Translations under genes and position numbers: made by a program
Assembly (NCBI GenBank): GCA_001586965.3
Contig: LUCW03000854.1
Coordinates: 25,001-49,181 of the forward strand
DNA from: Sphaeroforma sirkka
Lineage: Eukaryota > Opisthokonta > Ichthyosporea > Ichthyophonida
Length of the DNA: 24,181 nt
Reading direction: 5' to 3'
Notes under the pieces: generated by a model
Told to the model about the DNA's origin: nothing
Database searches by the model: none
What the model saw: the letters and a program-made list of their open reading frames with translations, nothing else
In this document: one piece after another, positions 10,140 to 18,558 of the stretch
Layout: every line of letters starts with the position of its first letter
Position numbering within the stretch: the first letter of the stretch is position 1

Positions 10140-11398
10140 ATGTGGAGGCCCGGCTATTACACTCCATCGGATTTGCAAGGAGAGACAAAGAGTGTAACGA
10201 GGCGCACACAGCAGCCAAATTATTCAGCATGACTTTGTGAATCGGTGTACAAAGAACACATACTAAGGGAAGAAATGATAGGCCTTACCGTTAGAGGAGT
10301 ACCTGTCAAACGTGATGCAGCAGGCAAAGTTGTGTATTCACGAGAGCATGTTTATGATGTACATGACAAGAAGGGGTTGAGCGTCCAGTCCAAACAGCGA
10401 ACAATGCAGGCGTTGTATGATAATGATACAGCGATAACTGATTCTCCCAATTGGCTCTCGACCCCTCTAAACATAACACCAAAGAAGAAGCACAAAGTAA
10501 TAAGTAAGACAAAGGTGAAGAAAGACAAACAAGAAATTCCAGTAAAACAGAAGGATGTGGCGATGACAATTCGAAAGACTGACAATGCATTTGCACGATT
10601 CTGTGCAATTATTACGAATAAGAAACATTACGACGGGCTTGTATCACTAGAAGAGGGTGATACACAAATTGTTCTTGACAATAAGGCTACCGGTGACAGT
10701 AACGTATGTTGGGTCGATGTAACTCAAGACTTTATGAATCCCGATTATGCATGGAACATGACAAACGAAATATTCATTAGTGATATGACGATAATGTACA
10801 GGTTGCTATTATGCGAGCACGAGTATCTAAGCACGCTGACAAGTTAGCTGAACGGCGTAGAAAAAAAGTCGCAGTATCCAGCCCTCCTCCACTCGAACAG
10901 GGGGAAAAGAACTGAGATGTCCTGAATGCTACACAGAAGAGCATGGTTGTGCGAATAAGACGGTTCGATCCTATGGATATATTTGCAAGACAGCCGTGAA
11001 AAACAGAATAATCTCTTGGTAGAAAGATGCCAAATCTAGCTTTGCAATTGTGAAAACGAATAAGGAGAAATCTGACCATCAAGCGCGCACATTTATGTAA
11101 TTATTTAATGGTAAGATTTGTGCACTGATGTTGAAAGTTTCTGATTGCGCTGACTCCGGTGTGATCATATCAACCAGACGTACACACAAAGCCAAACATG
11201 AAAAAGAGCTAAAGAGGAGACAACAGGCCATGAAAAATTGGCGCGTTTAAAGGAAAGCGAAACAAAACATTTTTAAAAAGAGTACAGATGTTCATTGATA
11301 GTAAAAACGTGCGAGACATAGCTACACTTTCAAAAGAAATACGTATACCAGAGCACTTCAAAAGGCAAAAAATGAGTTTGATGCTCTTCGAGGTTCAT
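10140..11398 (+). pseudogene. Unknown basic protein with zinc-ribbon-like patch, interrupted and truncated by Ty3 LTR
   Basis: Starts at ATG 10140 (M-W-R-P-G-Y-Y). An in-frame TGA lies at 10230-10232, after which the same frame stays open to 10847. It includes a lysine-rich linker (P-K-K-K-H-K-V) and a coding-like acidic/aromatic C-half. A frameshift near 10785 restores a basic tail (R-R-R-K-K), and another at GGGGG 10900-10904 leads into L-R-C-P-E-C-Y-T-E-E-H-G-C with later Cys, zinc-ribbon-like. Degraded reading continues (stops near 11007 and 11098) past an R-R-T-H-K-A-K-H helix. A frame from 11289 runs directly into the LTR boundary at 11399. The original protein probably exceeded 400 residues. 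Family not recognised. Its place opposite the Harbinger transposase suggests an accessory transposon protein (inference). Confidence 0.4.
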
Positions 11399-12374
11399 CA
11401 GTCTAGAAGCAGTACACTACTGTAACTACTATTTAACTGAAAAATATGTAAACTTCGATGGAAATTACTAGGTTTCAAACCATATTAAACTAAAATACAA
11501 ATTAGTCAGTTAGGATTTAGCAGTGGTAGCTTGTGTAAGAATGATCGGGACTGCCTCTTGTTAAGAGCCTAAATATCCTCGATCACACAGGGCGTACTTC
11601 TAGCTGTTCTTTATTGAATAATTTTCACTAGAAGTACTAAGTGTTCATGACCACTTGCCTAATTTGTAAATAGACATAATAACGTAAGTCACGTTAATAC
11701 ATTAGCTGATATAAATAAAGTTCCATCTGAAGAAAAGTTAAAAAAAGAAAAATACTTATTGGATTTTGGAGATTGTGTAAACTTCGATGGAAATTACTAG
11801 GTTTCAAACTATATTAAACTAAAATACAATTTAGTCAGTTAGGATTTAGCAGTGGTAGCTTGTGTAAGAATGATCGGGACTGCCTCTTGTTAAGAGCCTA
11901 AATATCCTCGATCACACAGGGCGTACCTCTAGCTGTTCTTTATTGAATAATTTTCACTAGAAGTACTAAGTGTTCATGACCACTTGCCTAATTTGTAAAT
12001 AGACATAATAACGTAAGTAAGTCATATTAATACATTAGCTGATATAAATAAAGTTCCATCTGAAGAAAAGTTAAAAAAAAAGAAAAGACTTATTGGATTT
12101 TGGAGATTGGCGGAGGACCAAAATCTATAAGTAGTAGTTCGGAGATTATAAAATTTAGTTTATAATATCTTACATCTACTAATGTCTCAAATAGGTCCAA
12201 GTAGATGAGTCATACCAAATACTCAGGCTATTGGAGCCATCAAAGTGAATTTAGAACACTTTGGAAATATTGGAAAAAAGAGCTTGTACTAAATTATTTA
12301 AAATACAAATAAAACCAATGTATTATCTCAATTGATCTTGATATTTTAGACTGACCGGAGGCCGTATTTCTACA
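11399..12374 (-). repeat. 3' LTR (976 bp, with internal tandem duplication)
   Basis: Matches the 5' LTR from its U3 start (12374) to its end (11399) but is 333 bp longer because of a tandem duplication. The U3 TATAAA is at 12164-12159. Two AATAAA signals lie at 11944-11939 and 11615-11610, one per duplicate. Confidence 0.92.
11447..12109 (-). repeat. Tandem duplication of R/U5 within the 3' LTR
   Basis: Copy 1 (11447-11775) and copy 2 (11776-12109) are near-identical from TGTAAACTTCGATGG to GGATTTTGGAGATTG. They differ by a few substitutions, a 4-base AAGT duplication and poly-A length. The 5' LTR has this segment once. Confidence 0.93.
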
Positions 12375-12387
12375 TAGCCCCCAGTAG
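12375..12387 (-). promoter_or_regulatory. Polypurine tract
   Basis: Minus strand CTACTGGGGGCTA lies directly before the LTR start TGTAGAAAT, the expected primer site for plus-strand cDNA synthesis. Confidence 0.75.
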
Positions 12388-12462
12388 CTTTTAGAACTAC
12401 GAACGTACGTTAAGATACGATCTAGTTGGTAAAGCGAAAAAACCAAAGTAAAACGGTTTCGG

Positions 12463-14225
12463 TCATGACTTATCGAGTAAGTATGTGCCTATATGTACAA
12501 GTTCAAGACTCATGTTGTACTCTATGTCGTTTAGTATTTGGTCCAGTAACCATTTCCGATGTAGGCGCCTTACGTTTATTATTTGGTAAGGTAATAGCCA
12601 AAGGCTGTTCTTCATTAGTAAGTTGGTAAGCAGATCAGAAATGTTAGTCACGTAGGAAGTAGGTGGCAAATAGGGAATTTCAGATCCGTCAGGTTTTGCA
12701 GTCACCTGAGGAAACCCTTTTCGTTTATCTCGTGTGTTCTTATGTAAACGCTTATTCCATTTCTTATTAATGATACGAAGAAAGTCGCGAGATTCACGAA
12801 ATGCATCGGAGGTTAGCCAAGCTACTGTCCCATCCATGAAACGGGTCTTGTAGTAAGTGTAACCGTCTTCGGATGTTTTGTCAATTATATCTTTGACTTG
12901 TGACTCCATAACTGGTACATCAGAATCAAATGAGCGAGCGAATGAGAGTTCGGAGGTAGGGATACGGTGAGTGCCAAGATTGGTTGCGCTAGTACCATCA
13001 ATGTTATTCACTTCGTAAGTATCACTCTTCTCATCATGGTAGGAAATAGCAAAAGGTCCTATAGTCTTAGAAGAGAGTTCGGTAACGTTGGCGTTTCGAT
13101 TTATAATGTTAACGTAATCGCCGACTTTGAACTGAACAATGTTCTTAGTGTTATTCCATCGGTCATACGCTTTAAGTAGGACGCGATTTTTTTGTGCTCG
13201 AGTAAACAGGGGTAAACAACGTTCTGCATATGCTCGATCTTTGTAGCCACGGGGTAGCGTGTTTCTCGGGCGCAGTTTTATCAAACGTTGCTTGTAATTC
13301 ACTATAGCGGCCAAAGAAATAGTGAAACGGAGTGTTCCAGTTTGAGGATTCATGCAGTTATTCATTTGAGTCTGAACCCATTTCAAATGATAAGTCCACA
13401 TATCCTCAACGTCGTCTAGTGCGGTACGCAAGAGTTTCTTAAGTTCTCTATGACGTGTCTCATTTGCACCCTGCGTTTGAGGTTTGTAAGGAACACCACG
13501 CCTATGGGTCATGCCTGATACGAGTATAAGTGCCTCCATTACGTCGGTACAAAACTCACTACCGTTATCAGAACATAGTACTCTCGGGGAAACCGAAGTC
13601 ATTGAAGACGTGATAGCATAATTCTGCCACTGTTTGTGGACGTTTGTTCGGTATTGCATAAAAGCAAGTTATAGCCCAAAGCCATACATAAGAAATGACA
13701 GATATATACATCGCCAGTATGCTTGGATCGCGGGAGTTTAACCAAATCGACTACGACTCGGCGCATCGGTTGGTCTTCTGTCACACTTTTTTAGGGGTGT
13801 GCCCCACTGTATCGCTTGATCTGGTTCTTTTCACAATCAGTACAGCGTCGGTATACTTCACGTATGGTTTCTTTCAGCGCCGGGTGATCAAGCCCTGCAC
13901 GAATAGCCATTTTATAAGTATGCTCATATGCTCGATGCGTTAAATTATGTATAGTTTTAACTCTACTTTCGAGCTCCTCTAAGTCAGTCAGATTCTGCGT
14001 AACGCTGGCTGGATGAACCATAGTCCTGTTGGAAAGGGCAACCTCAGTATCAGGAGGGGTAGACTCCTGAGATACATAATTGACAACATTAGATTGTTGA
14101 AGTATCTTCTTCAGTTGTTTCGCAACTCCTGGCTGTTCTTTAAGCAGCGCTTTAAGTAGTTGAGTGCGAGCTTCAGGTTCTCTTAGAGTTTTGAGTCTTT
14201 GATCCATGGCCATAGCTAGTTCCAT
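12463..14225 (-). pseudogene. Integrase region of Ty3 element (H2C2, D,D35E, chromodomain-like tail), broken
   Basis: First frame (14225-13791): coiled, charged N-part then a zinc-binding H97-x4-H102-x25-C128-x2-C131, the integrase HHCC domain. TAA follows at 13791-13793. The same frame continues to V-V-V-D-L-V (first catalytic Asp, near 13748). A frameshift near 13660 leads to a 398-codon frame with S-D31-N-G-S-E-F and E67, exactly 35 residues apart, giving D-x~59-D-x35-E as in retroviral-type integrases. A G-D-Y-V segment (~180) fits the C-terminal SH3-like region. Residues ~254-290 (V-K-D-I-I-D-K...Y-Y-K-T-R-F...A-W-L) resemble a chromodomain, as in chromoviruses. The stop and the shift inactivate the gene as sequenced. 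The overlap with the preceding domain (14225-14173) may be a decayed join, re-initiation or a programmed shift. Confidence 0.85.
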
Positions 14226-14829
14226 GTTTACGATCTAATGCCGTTTCAATCGGCATTACCTCGACTGCAATCTTGTTGGGTGCATGTGTTGTACGAGTCT
14301 TGAGCTTTTGTTCAAACTCTTTAGACTCCTCTAGTTTAGCTAAGAAATCGGTTGAGGGTTTCCACTTAGTGGTACCTGAAGGACCGATGCGACAAACAAT
14401 GGTGTGTTTCCAAGGTGTCTTCTTAATAGAATAGGATCCCTGATACAAAAACGTGTCGGTTTCACGGTCGACATAAATAGGTTCGCCTTGAATCATATTA
14501 ATTAAATCACGTATCAATGGGTCGGAGTTACGTAAGGGACAACACAGCGTAATGGTAGATTTAGTAATATTAACATAATTTAACAACTGTGCGATAAGTT
14601 GACAAGGTGGGTTAGCCCACGCATTATGCTTTGATATGTCAAGCTGAAATGCATCACCTTTTGGATGAGTCAACGACCTATATTCAGAAACCTGTTTGTT
14701 ATGTTCTGCGGCGAACATATCAACAGTAAATGGACCCCATCGTGATTGAGCGAGGTTAAACCATTTCTTATTTAGCATCCAATCGGTTGCTAATAACTCC
14801 TTGACTGTTTTTTGGTAGTCGGGCACAAG
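14173..14829 (-). CDS. Dam/DIRS-type adenine-methyltransferase-like domain of the Ty3 polyprotein
   Basis: The open frame begins after a TGA at 14830-14832; upstream, the same frame carries the end of RNase H (I-P-G-I-H-N-H-L-P-D-M-L-S). Residues from V-P-D-Y onward: W-G-P-F-T-V-D-M-F-A-A (~30-40) fits the W-G-x-x-x-V-D-L-F-A motif. E-H-N-K-Q...Y-R-S, D-A-F...D-I-S and A-W-A-N-P-P-C-Q-L-I (~69-78) follow, then T-L-C-C-P-L-R (~93-98). This is the pattern of the Dam-like domain found after RNase H in DIRS retroelements and in phage N6-adenine methyltransferases, whose catalytic motif is (D/N)PP(Y/F). Here NPP is kept but the last aromatic is Cys, as divergent as the FPPF-type motifs I recall from DIRS elements. 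Enzyme activity is therefore doubtful. Position between RNase H and integrase is unusual for Ty3. Confidence 0.65.
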   Translation of the reverse strand, partial: LVPDYQKTVKELLATDWMLNKKWFNLAQSRWGPFTVDMFAAEHNKQVSEYRSLTHPKGDAFQLDISKHNAWANPPCQLIAQLLNYVNITKSTITLCCPLRNSDPLIRDLINMIQGEPIYVDRETDTFLYQGSYSIKKTPWKHTIVCRIGPSGTTKWKPSTDFLAKLEESKEFEQKLKTRTTHAPNKIAVEVMPIETALDRKHGTSYGHGSKTQNSKRT

Positions 14830-14854
14830 TCAAGAGAGCATGTCAGGAAGATGG

Positions 14855-16582
14855 TTATGTATTCCTGGTATGATTAAAAGCGAACTTGGCAATAATGTCA
14901 TGCCAGCGGCTCACCAACTGTGAGTCAGGGTTCATATCTTTTAAGTATGTTAGAGACTTTTGATCACAGGCGACAGTAAAGTAACTTCCATAAAGGTAGT
15001 CTGTAAACTGTCTTAGCGCAGTAACTATAGCAAGGAGCTCTTGTTTAACGGTAGGGTAATTCCGTTGACTCTTATTATAACTCTTGCTAAAGAATTGTAT
15101 GTAGCGCGGTTTACCATTTATCGTTTGGTAAAGCACTCCACCTACCGCTCGATCTGAAGCGTCGGTTGCTACTTGGAAAGGGACACCATCCACAGGGTAC
15201 TGCATGATGGATGCGTCCATTACTTTACTTTTGACTAGTTTAAATGCATCATCACATTCTTTAGTCCAAAGCTTTCCCAAAGGTCCTTTGTGCAGCCGTA
15301 GGTGACTGAAAGGCTTTAAGTAATGTGAAAGATGCGGTACCGAATCCGAGAAGAAGTTAACAAACCCACACACAGAGTTCACATCTCTTCCAGTAATTGG
15401 TGTTGATAAATCCAACAGAAACTGTTTCTTGCCAGGATCAATTTCTACCCCTGCTGCAGATACTTTGTAGCCAAGTAAGTGTATAGTATCTTTAGCAAAA
15501 GAACACTTGTCTTCGTTAATCTTAAGTTTAGCATGATTAAGTCGCTTTAAGACTTCTTTAACGAGTTTAGCATGTTCATGTGCTGTCTTTGTAAAGATAA
15601 CTATATCATCTAAATAGACTGATACGTTATACGACCGGTCCGCAAATAGTTCCATCATAACTTGTTGGAAGAAAGAAGGTAACATGTGTAAGCCTTCAGG
15701 TGTACCTTTAAACTGGTACTTCTTACCTTGCCAAGTAAAGGAAAAGTATTTCTTATGAGGCTCATATATCTGTAGTTGATGGAATGCAGCTTTTAAGTCT
15801 ATCTTGGAAAAGATAGTCGCACCCTCCATTTTGCGTAGTATCTCGCTTATCTTAGGTAAGGGAAAACTATGTTGCGGAATTAGTTTGTTGATTGGCGACA
15901 GGTCTAGTACTACTCTTGTTTTACTAAACGTTCCATCAGATTTATATTGATCGACCGCTAAGAGAGCTAAGTTAACTGGGGTTGCATCATAATTGATTTC
16001 AATTAGACCCTGTTTTAACCAATCTTCGATTTGGGTTTTGACAACGTCTTTGTGTCTCCAACTCACGTAGTTATGTGAAGGACACTTTAACTTAGAGAAG
16101 TCGACGTTTGTTAAGTCAAGTCTAACGTACCCATTAGAGAACTTAAACATACACCAGTCAGTTATTGCAATCTTCCTGTTTTGTATAATTAAGTCCATAA
16201 TTATATCGGTGAAGTGCGGAATCATATCCTTTGCTTCATCTTCCGGAGGTTTAGGTATCTTTAACATATTATCATCTGACTGATCTTTATTCGAGTCTAG
16301 CCCATTAGGCAGACCAGTGAGTGTTATACCTAAACTAAGAAGATCAGTCATACCTATAATTAAATCGTACTTCTGAGACATGTCAGTAACGATTAGGTGA
16401 GTCTTCACTTCTCTTCTATCTGACAGTATTATGTGTGCATAGACAATGGCTTGTTCGCAAGTAGTAACTTTGCCATTTCCCAAGATTAAATCAGTTGTTT
16501 CGTTATGGACAGCCATATCTGTAGCGTAGGCTACTCGGCGTGAGATAGCAGAGACTTCGGCCCCTGGATCAAATAGTGCCAT
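14855..16582 (-). CDS. Protease - reverse transcriptase - RNase H of Ty3 element
   Basis: 575 codons. Aspartic protease at the N-terminus: L-F-D5-P-G-A, then L-I-I-G flap/second-strand motif ~74-77; D-P-G replaces the usual D-(T/S)-G. RT from ~185: L-D-L-S-P-I-N-K, F-S-K-I-D262-L-K-A-A-F, Q-F-K-G-T-P-E-G-L, catalytic Y-L-D325-D326, L-L-G-Y-K-V. RNase H: A-T-D474-A-S-D, K-Q-E515-L-L-A, A-C-D540-Q-K-S, all acidic residues present. It makes cDNA from element RNA in virus-like particles. The reading frame upstream of M1 is continued in another frame (Q-A-V-F-V-N-G-E-K), so a one-base loss near 16590 probably separates protease from gag. At the other end a frameshift near 14870 cuts the frame at TAA 14855, although the RNase H end continues in the next frame. 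Confidence 0.93.
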   Translation of the reverse strand: MALFDPGAEVSAISRRVAYATDMAVHNETTDLILGNGKVTTCEQAIVYAHIILSDRREVKTHLIVTDMSQKYDLIIGMTDLLSLGITLTGLPNGLDSNKDQSDDNMLKIPKPPEDEAKDMIPHFTDIIMDLIIQNRKIAITDWCMFKFSNGYVRLDLTNVDFSKLKCPSHNYVSWRHKDVVKTQIEDWLKQGLIEINYDATPVNLALLAVDQYKSDGTFSKTRVVLDLSPINKLIPQHSFPLPKISEILRKMEGATIFSKIDLKAAFHQLQIYEPHKKYFSFTWQGKKYQFKGTPEGLHMLPSFFQQVMMELFADRSYNVSVYLDDIVIFTKTAHEHAKLVKEVLKRLNHAKLKINEDKCSFAKDTIHLLGYKVSAAGVEIDPGKKQFLLDLSTPITGRDVNSVCGFVNFFSDSVPHLSHYLKPFSHLRLHKGPLGKLWTKECDDAFKLVKSKVMDASIMQYPVDGVPFQVATDASDRAVGGVLYQTINGKPRYIQFFSKSYNKSQRNYPTVKQELLAIVTALRQFTDYLYGSYFTVACDQKSLTYLKDMNPDSQLVSRWHDIIAKFAFNHTRNT

Positions 16583-16595
16583 AACTTTTCTCCAT

Positions 16596-16893
16596 TTACG
16601 AAAACTGCTTGAAAGATACGTTCATCTCCTTTGGTATGGATTTTATTAAACATTTTCTCATAATCTTGCTCTAGTGCACACATATGGTACTGTCAGTGCT
16701 TAACTTGGATGTCCGGTAAGTCCTTGCAATCCTCTTTGTGCCAACCGTTAGTACCCTTGCAAGTAGCACACTCTTTCATATAGTGTCCAAAATCTGGCTT
16801 GCCTGGTGCACACTTAACAGGGTCGTGTCTACCATTCCACTTGCCATTACGTTTTGTGAGGTTGTAACCACACTTCTTGCAAGGCGCTCTCAC
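16596..16893 (-). pseudogene. Gag nucleocapsid zinc fingers and gag-pol linker
   Basis: Starts in frame at R-A-P-C-K-K-C. Two fingers: C-x2-C-x14-H-x4-C (residues ~5 to 28) and C-x2-C-x6-H-x3-C (ending K-E-D-C), wider than the classical CX2CX4HX4C knuckle. A TGA at 16693-16695 (followed by CAG) interrupts, but the frame stays coding-like afterwards (C-A-L-E-Q-D-Y-E-K-M-F, G-D-E-R-I-F-Q-A-V) up to the protease. The TGA could be a gag-pol readthrough stop or a CGA-to-TGA mutation. Expected role: RNA packaging by Gag. Confidence 0.7.
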
Positions 16894-17909
16894 CTTCTAA
16901 TCCCCTTCTAGTACCCCCTCCAGTAGTAGTGTGAGGTTTCTTAGTACTACGCGCAGTATTAGTCTCTACTGCGTTTCGCTTAGTGGGCTGGGTGTAGCTC
17001 GTGGTACTAAGTACTCTAGTAGAGGAGTTGGTATGCTTGTGTACTATCTTCTCAAAGACAGACCAAGGCATAGATCGCAAATCACCATAGGCGATGATGT
17101 CATCATTGACTTTCTTAAAGAGGTTAGCTCCCAGAGTCTCCATCATCTGACAAATTAATAAATATTCGCCAGTATAGGTACGACCACCCATCCGAGTATT
17201 CATATGTGTCATATGAGCTAGAGCACCTCGAATAGTGGTATCGTTCGCAAAGAACTTGCGAGACTCTAAAGATAGTTCGCCATTCACCTGGCTCACAGAA
17301 ATGAATAAAAGCATTCATCATCTGCTTATCCTTAAGGCTGGCATTCTCCTTAAGTTGGTCGAAGGCCTTCAGTGTCTCCACTGTACTCTCATTAGTAGAG
17401 AAATCCACCTCAGCCTGTGCGTTACCTAGCTGCTTTATAAAGCTTGGTTCTAATTGTTCACGAGGCTCATGCTCAGTGCTACGGGCTGCTAGTGCCAAGA
17501 TGGTGTCTATTTTCTTTCTCTTGTTTTCGATTAGATAGCGAATGTTATCCGCTTTCCTATCGTCAAGGTCAGAGTCATTCAATAGACGGTCCTCAAGGAC
17601 TTGCATACCAGAGCGTAATAGCCTGAGACGAGTATGTCTGGTTCTCACTTCCTCATCCTCGGGATTAGAGCGGGAACTCTCTAACGAGGTACTGGTGTAG
17701 CGATTGCCAAAATCGTGATTACCAGGGTTAGTTGGCAAATGAGGGTCGATATTACGAGGATGGTAAGCCTCATCGAGTTCCATACGATCATATCCTCTGA
17801 CAGGGTTAGGTTTGTCAAGAGGATGGTCAATGGTAGCATCAGAGCTATAAAGATTAAATTTTGAAATATTTTCCCTCTCGCCAGTGGTAACTGGCTTAGT
17901 GGTAAACAT
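16847..17909 (-). pseudogene. Gag-like region of Ty3 element, frameshifted
   Basis: Two frames. The first, from M at 17909 (M-F-T-T-K-P), gives a helical, charged ~200-residue stretch with long Arg/Lys/Asp heptad-like runs (about 17330-17650). The second (17314-16847) continues with V-N-G-E-L-S-L-E-S-R-K-F-F-A and ends in a Thr/Arg-rich tail with T-T-T-G-G-G-T-R-R. The switch lies near 17260-17310, and a further shift near 16893 joins the zinc fingers. No capsid signature could be named with confidence; assignment rests on position upstream of zinc fingers and protease. The first frame can be read back to 18020, but that part covers a tRNA-like insert. Confidence 0.6.
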
Positions 17910-17961
17910 ACTGGCTGGTAAACCAGTAGGTCTCGGGTTCGAAACTCGGCCCGAATTTTTT
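17885..17961 (+). ncRNA. tRNA-Thr(GGT)-like relic with A and B boxes, antisense in gag
   Basis: Plus strand: box A TGGCTTAGTGGT (17892-17903), an anticodon-arm-like CTGGCTGGTAAACCAG (loop CTGGTAA, anticodon GGT; one base short of a full stem), T-arm TCGGGTTCGAAACTCGG with box B GGTTCGAAACT (17936-17946), then TTTTTT (17956-17961), a pol III terminator. The 5' and 3' acceptor halves do not pair and the D-stem is poor, so it is not a functional tRNA gene. It lies exactly where the acidic ORF and the gag frame separate. Confidence 0.45.
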
Positions 17962-18558
17962 CTTCTTCTTCGGTATAGGAAGAATATCAGCCAAGTGGGA
18001 CACGATAGAGGGGTCCACAACTGCTGCTGCCGCTAGCTCCTTCAAGAGCGCTTCAGTGCGGTTCAATTGGCGTCGAGATTGATAGGATCCAACCACTCGT
18101 TGCTGAGTTATGGCGTCCTCAGCTTCGGCCCCAAGATTTGAGCTGAATGGAATGGCTTCTCCATCGATGGCGAAACCGAAATTTTCGGACAGGTCCAATA
18201 CTTCCTTTTCACTCCGGATTTGTGCTGGAGTGTCCTTTAGATGTGGAGTTATAATGCCCCCGACATTCGTATCCACGAATTTTCCAGCCTTTCGACGTTT
18301 ATCCCCAATATTTGACGGCACGTGGTCAGGGGGTAAGCTGGGGTCCTGAGCTTCACTCCTAGGTGATACACTGACGCTGGCGAGTCTTTCCGCGGTAGTA
18401 GATACCTCTTCTTCCAAGGCTTTAGGATCCGACGAGTCATCCTCAGAATAATCCTCTGTACCAACCTCAGAATTTGCTTCCCCAACAGTATCCTCGGCAG
18501 GCTCAACTCCAGACAGGCTAGTTGTTTCCACAGGGACCTCAGGAACCTCGGCAGGCAT
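17896..18558 (-). CDS. Acidic first ORF of the Ty3 element (unknown function)
   Basis: 220 codons from ATG 18558, about 530 bases inside the 5' LTR. Residues ~1-75 are strongly acidic and Ser/Pro/Glu-rich (Y-S-E-D-D-S-S-D), probably disordered. The middle has I-I-T-P-H-L-K-D-T-P-A-Q-I. Residues ~165-200 look helical (E-A-L-L-K-E-L-A-A-A-A-V-V-D-P-S-I-V), followed by a P-I-P-K-K-K-K-K patch. The last ~20 codons are translated from the antisense of the tRNA-like insert and are probably not original. It could be the true Gag N-terminus, fused in an intact copy to the gag frame below, or a captured module. No family recognised. Confidence 0.5.
   Translation of the reverse strand: MPAEVPEVPVETTSLSGVEPAEDTVGEANSEVGTEDYSEDDSSDPKALEEEVSTTAERLASVSVSPRSEAQDPSLPPDHVPSNIGDKRRKAGKFVDTNVGGIITPHLKDTPAQIRSEKEVLDLSENFGFAIDGEAIPFSSNLGAEAEDAITQQRVVGSYQSRRQLNRTEALLKELAAAAVVDPSIVSHLADILPIPKKKKKFGPSFEPETYWFTSQYVYH

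Noticed and set aside
10306-10608. Minus-strand frames opposite the unknown plus-strand gene, and plus-strand frames inside the Ty3 genes
   Set aside because: Antisense shadows without motifs; the opposite strand has the coding character.
17885-17961. A functional tRNA-Thr gene
   Set aside because: The acceptor halves do not pair, the D-stem fails and the anticodon stem lacks a base; kept only as a tRNA-like relic.
12463-18558. TGA reassigned to a sense codon across the element
   Set aside because: The recognisable Trp residues checked (for example in the F-T-W, K-L-W-T, R-W-H and A-W-A contexts) use TGG, and in the RNase H end Arg rather than Trp is expected; deamination or readthrough fits better.
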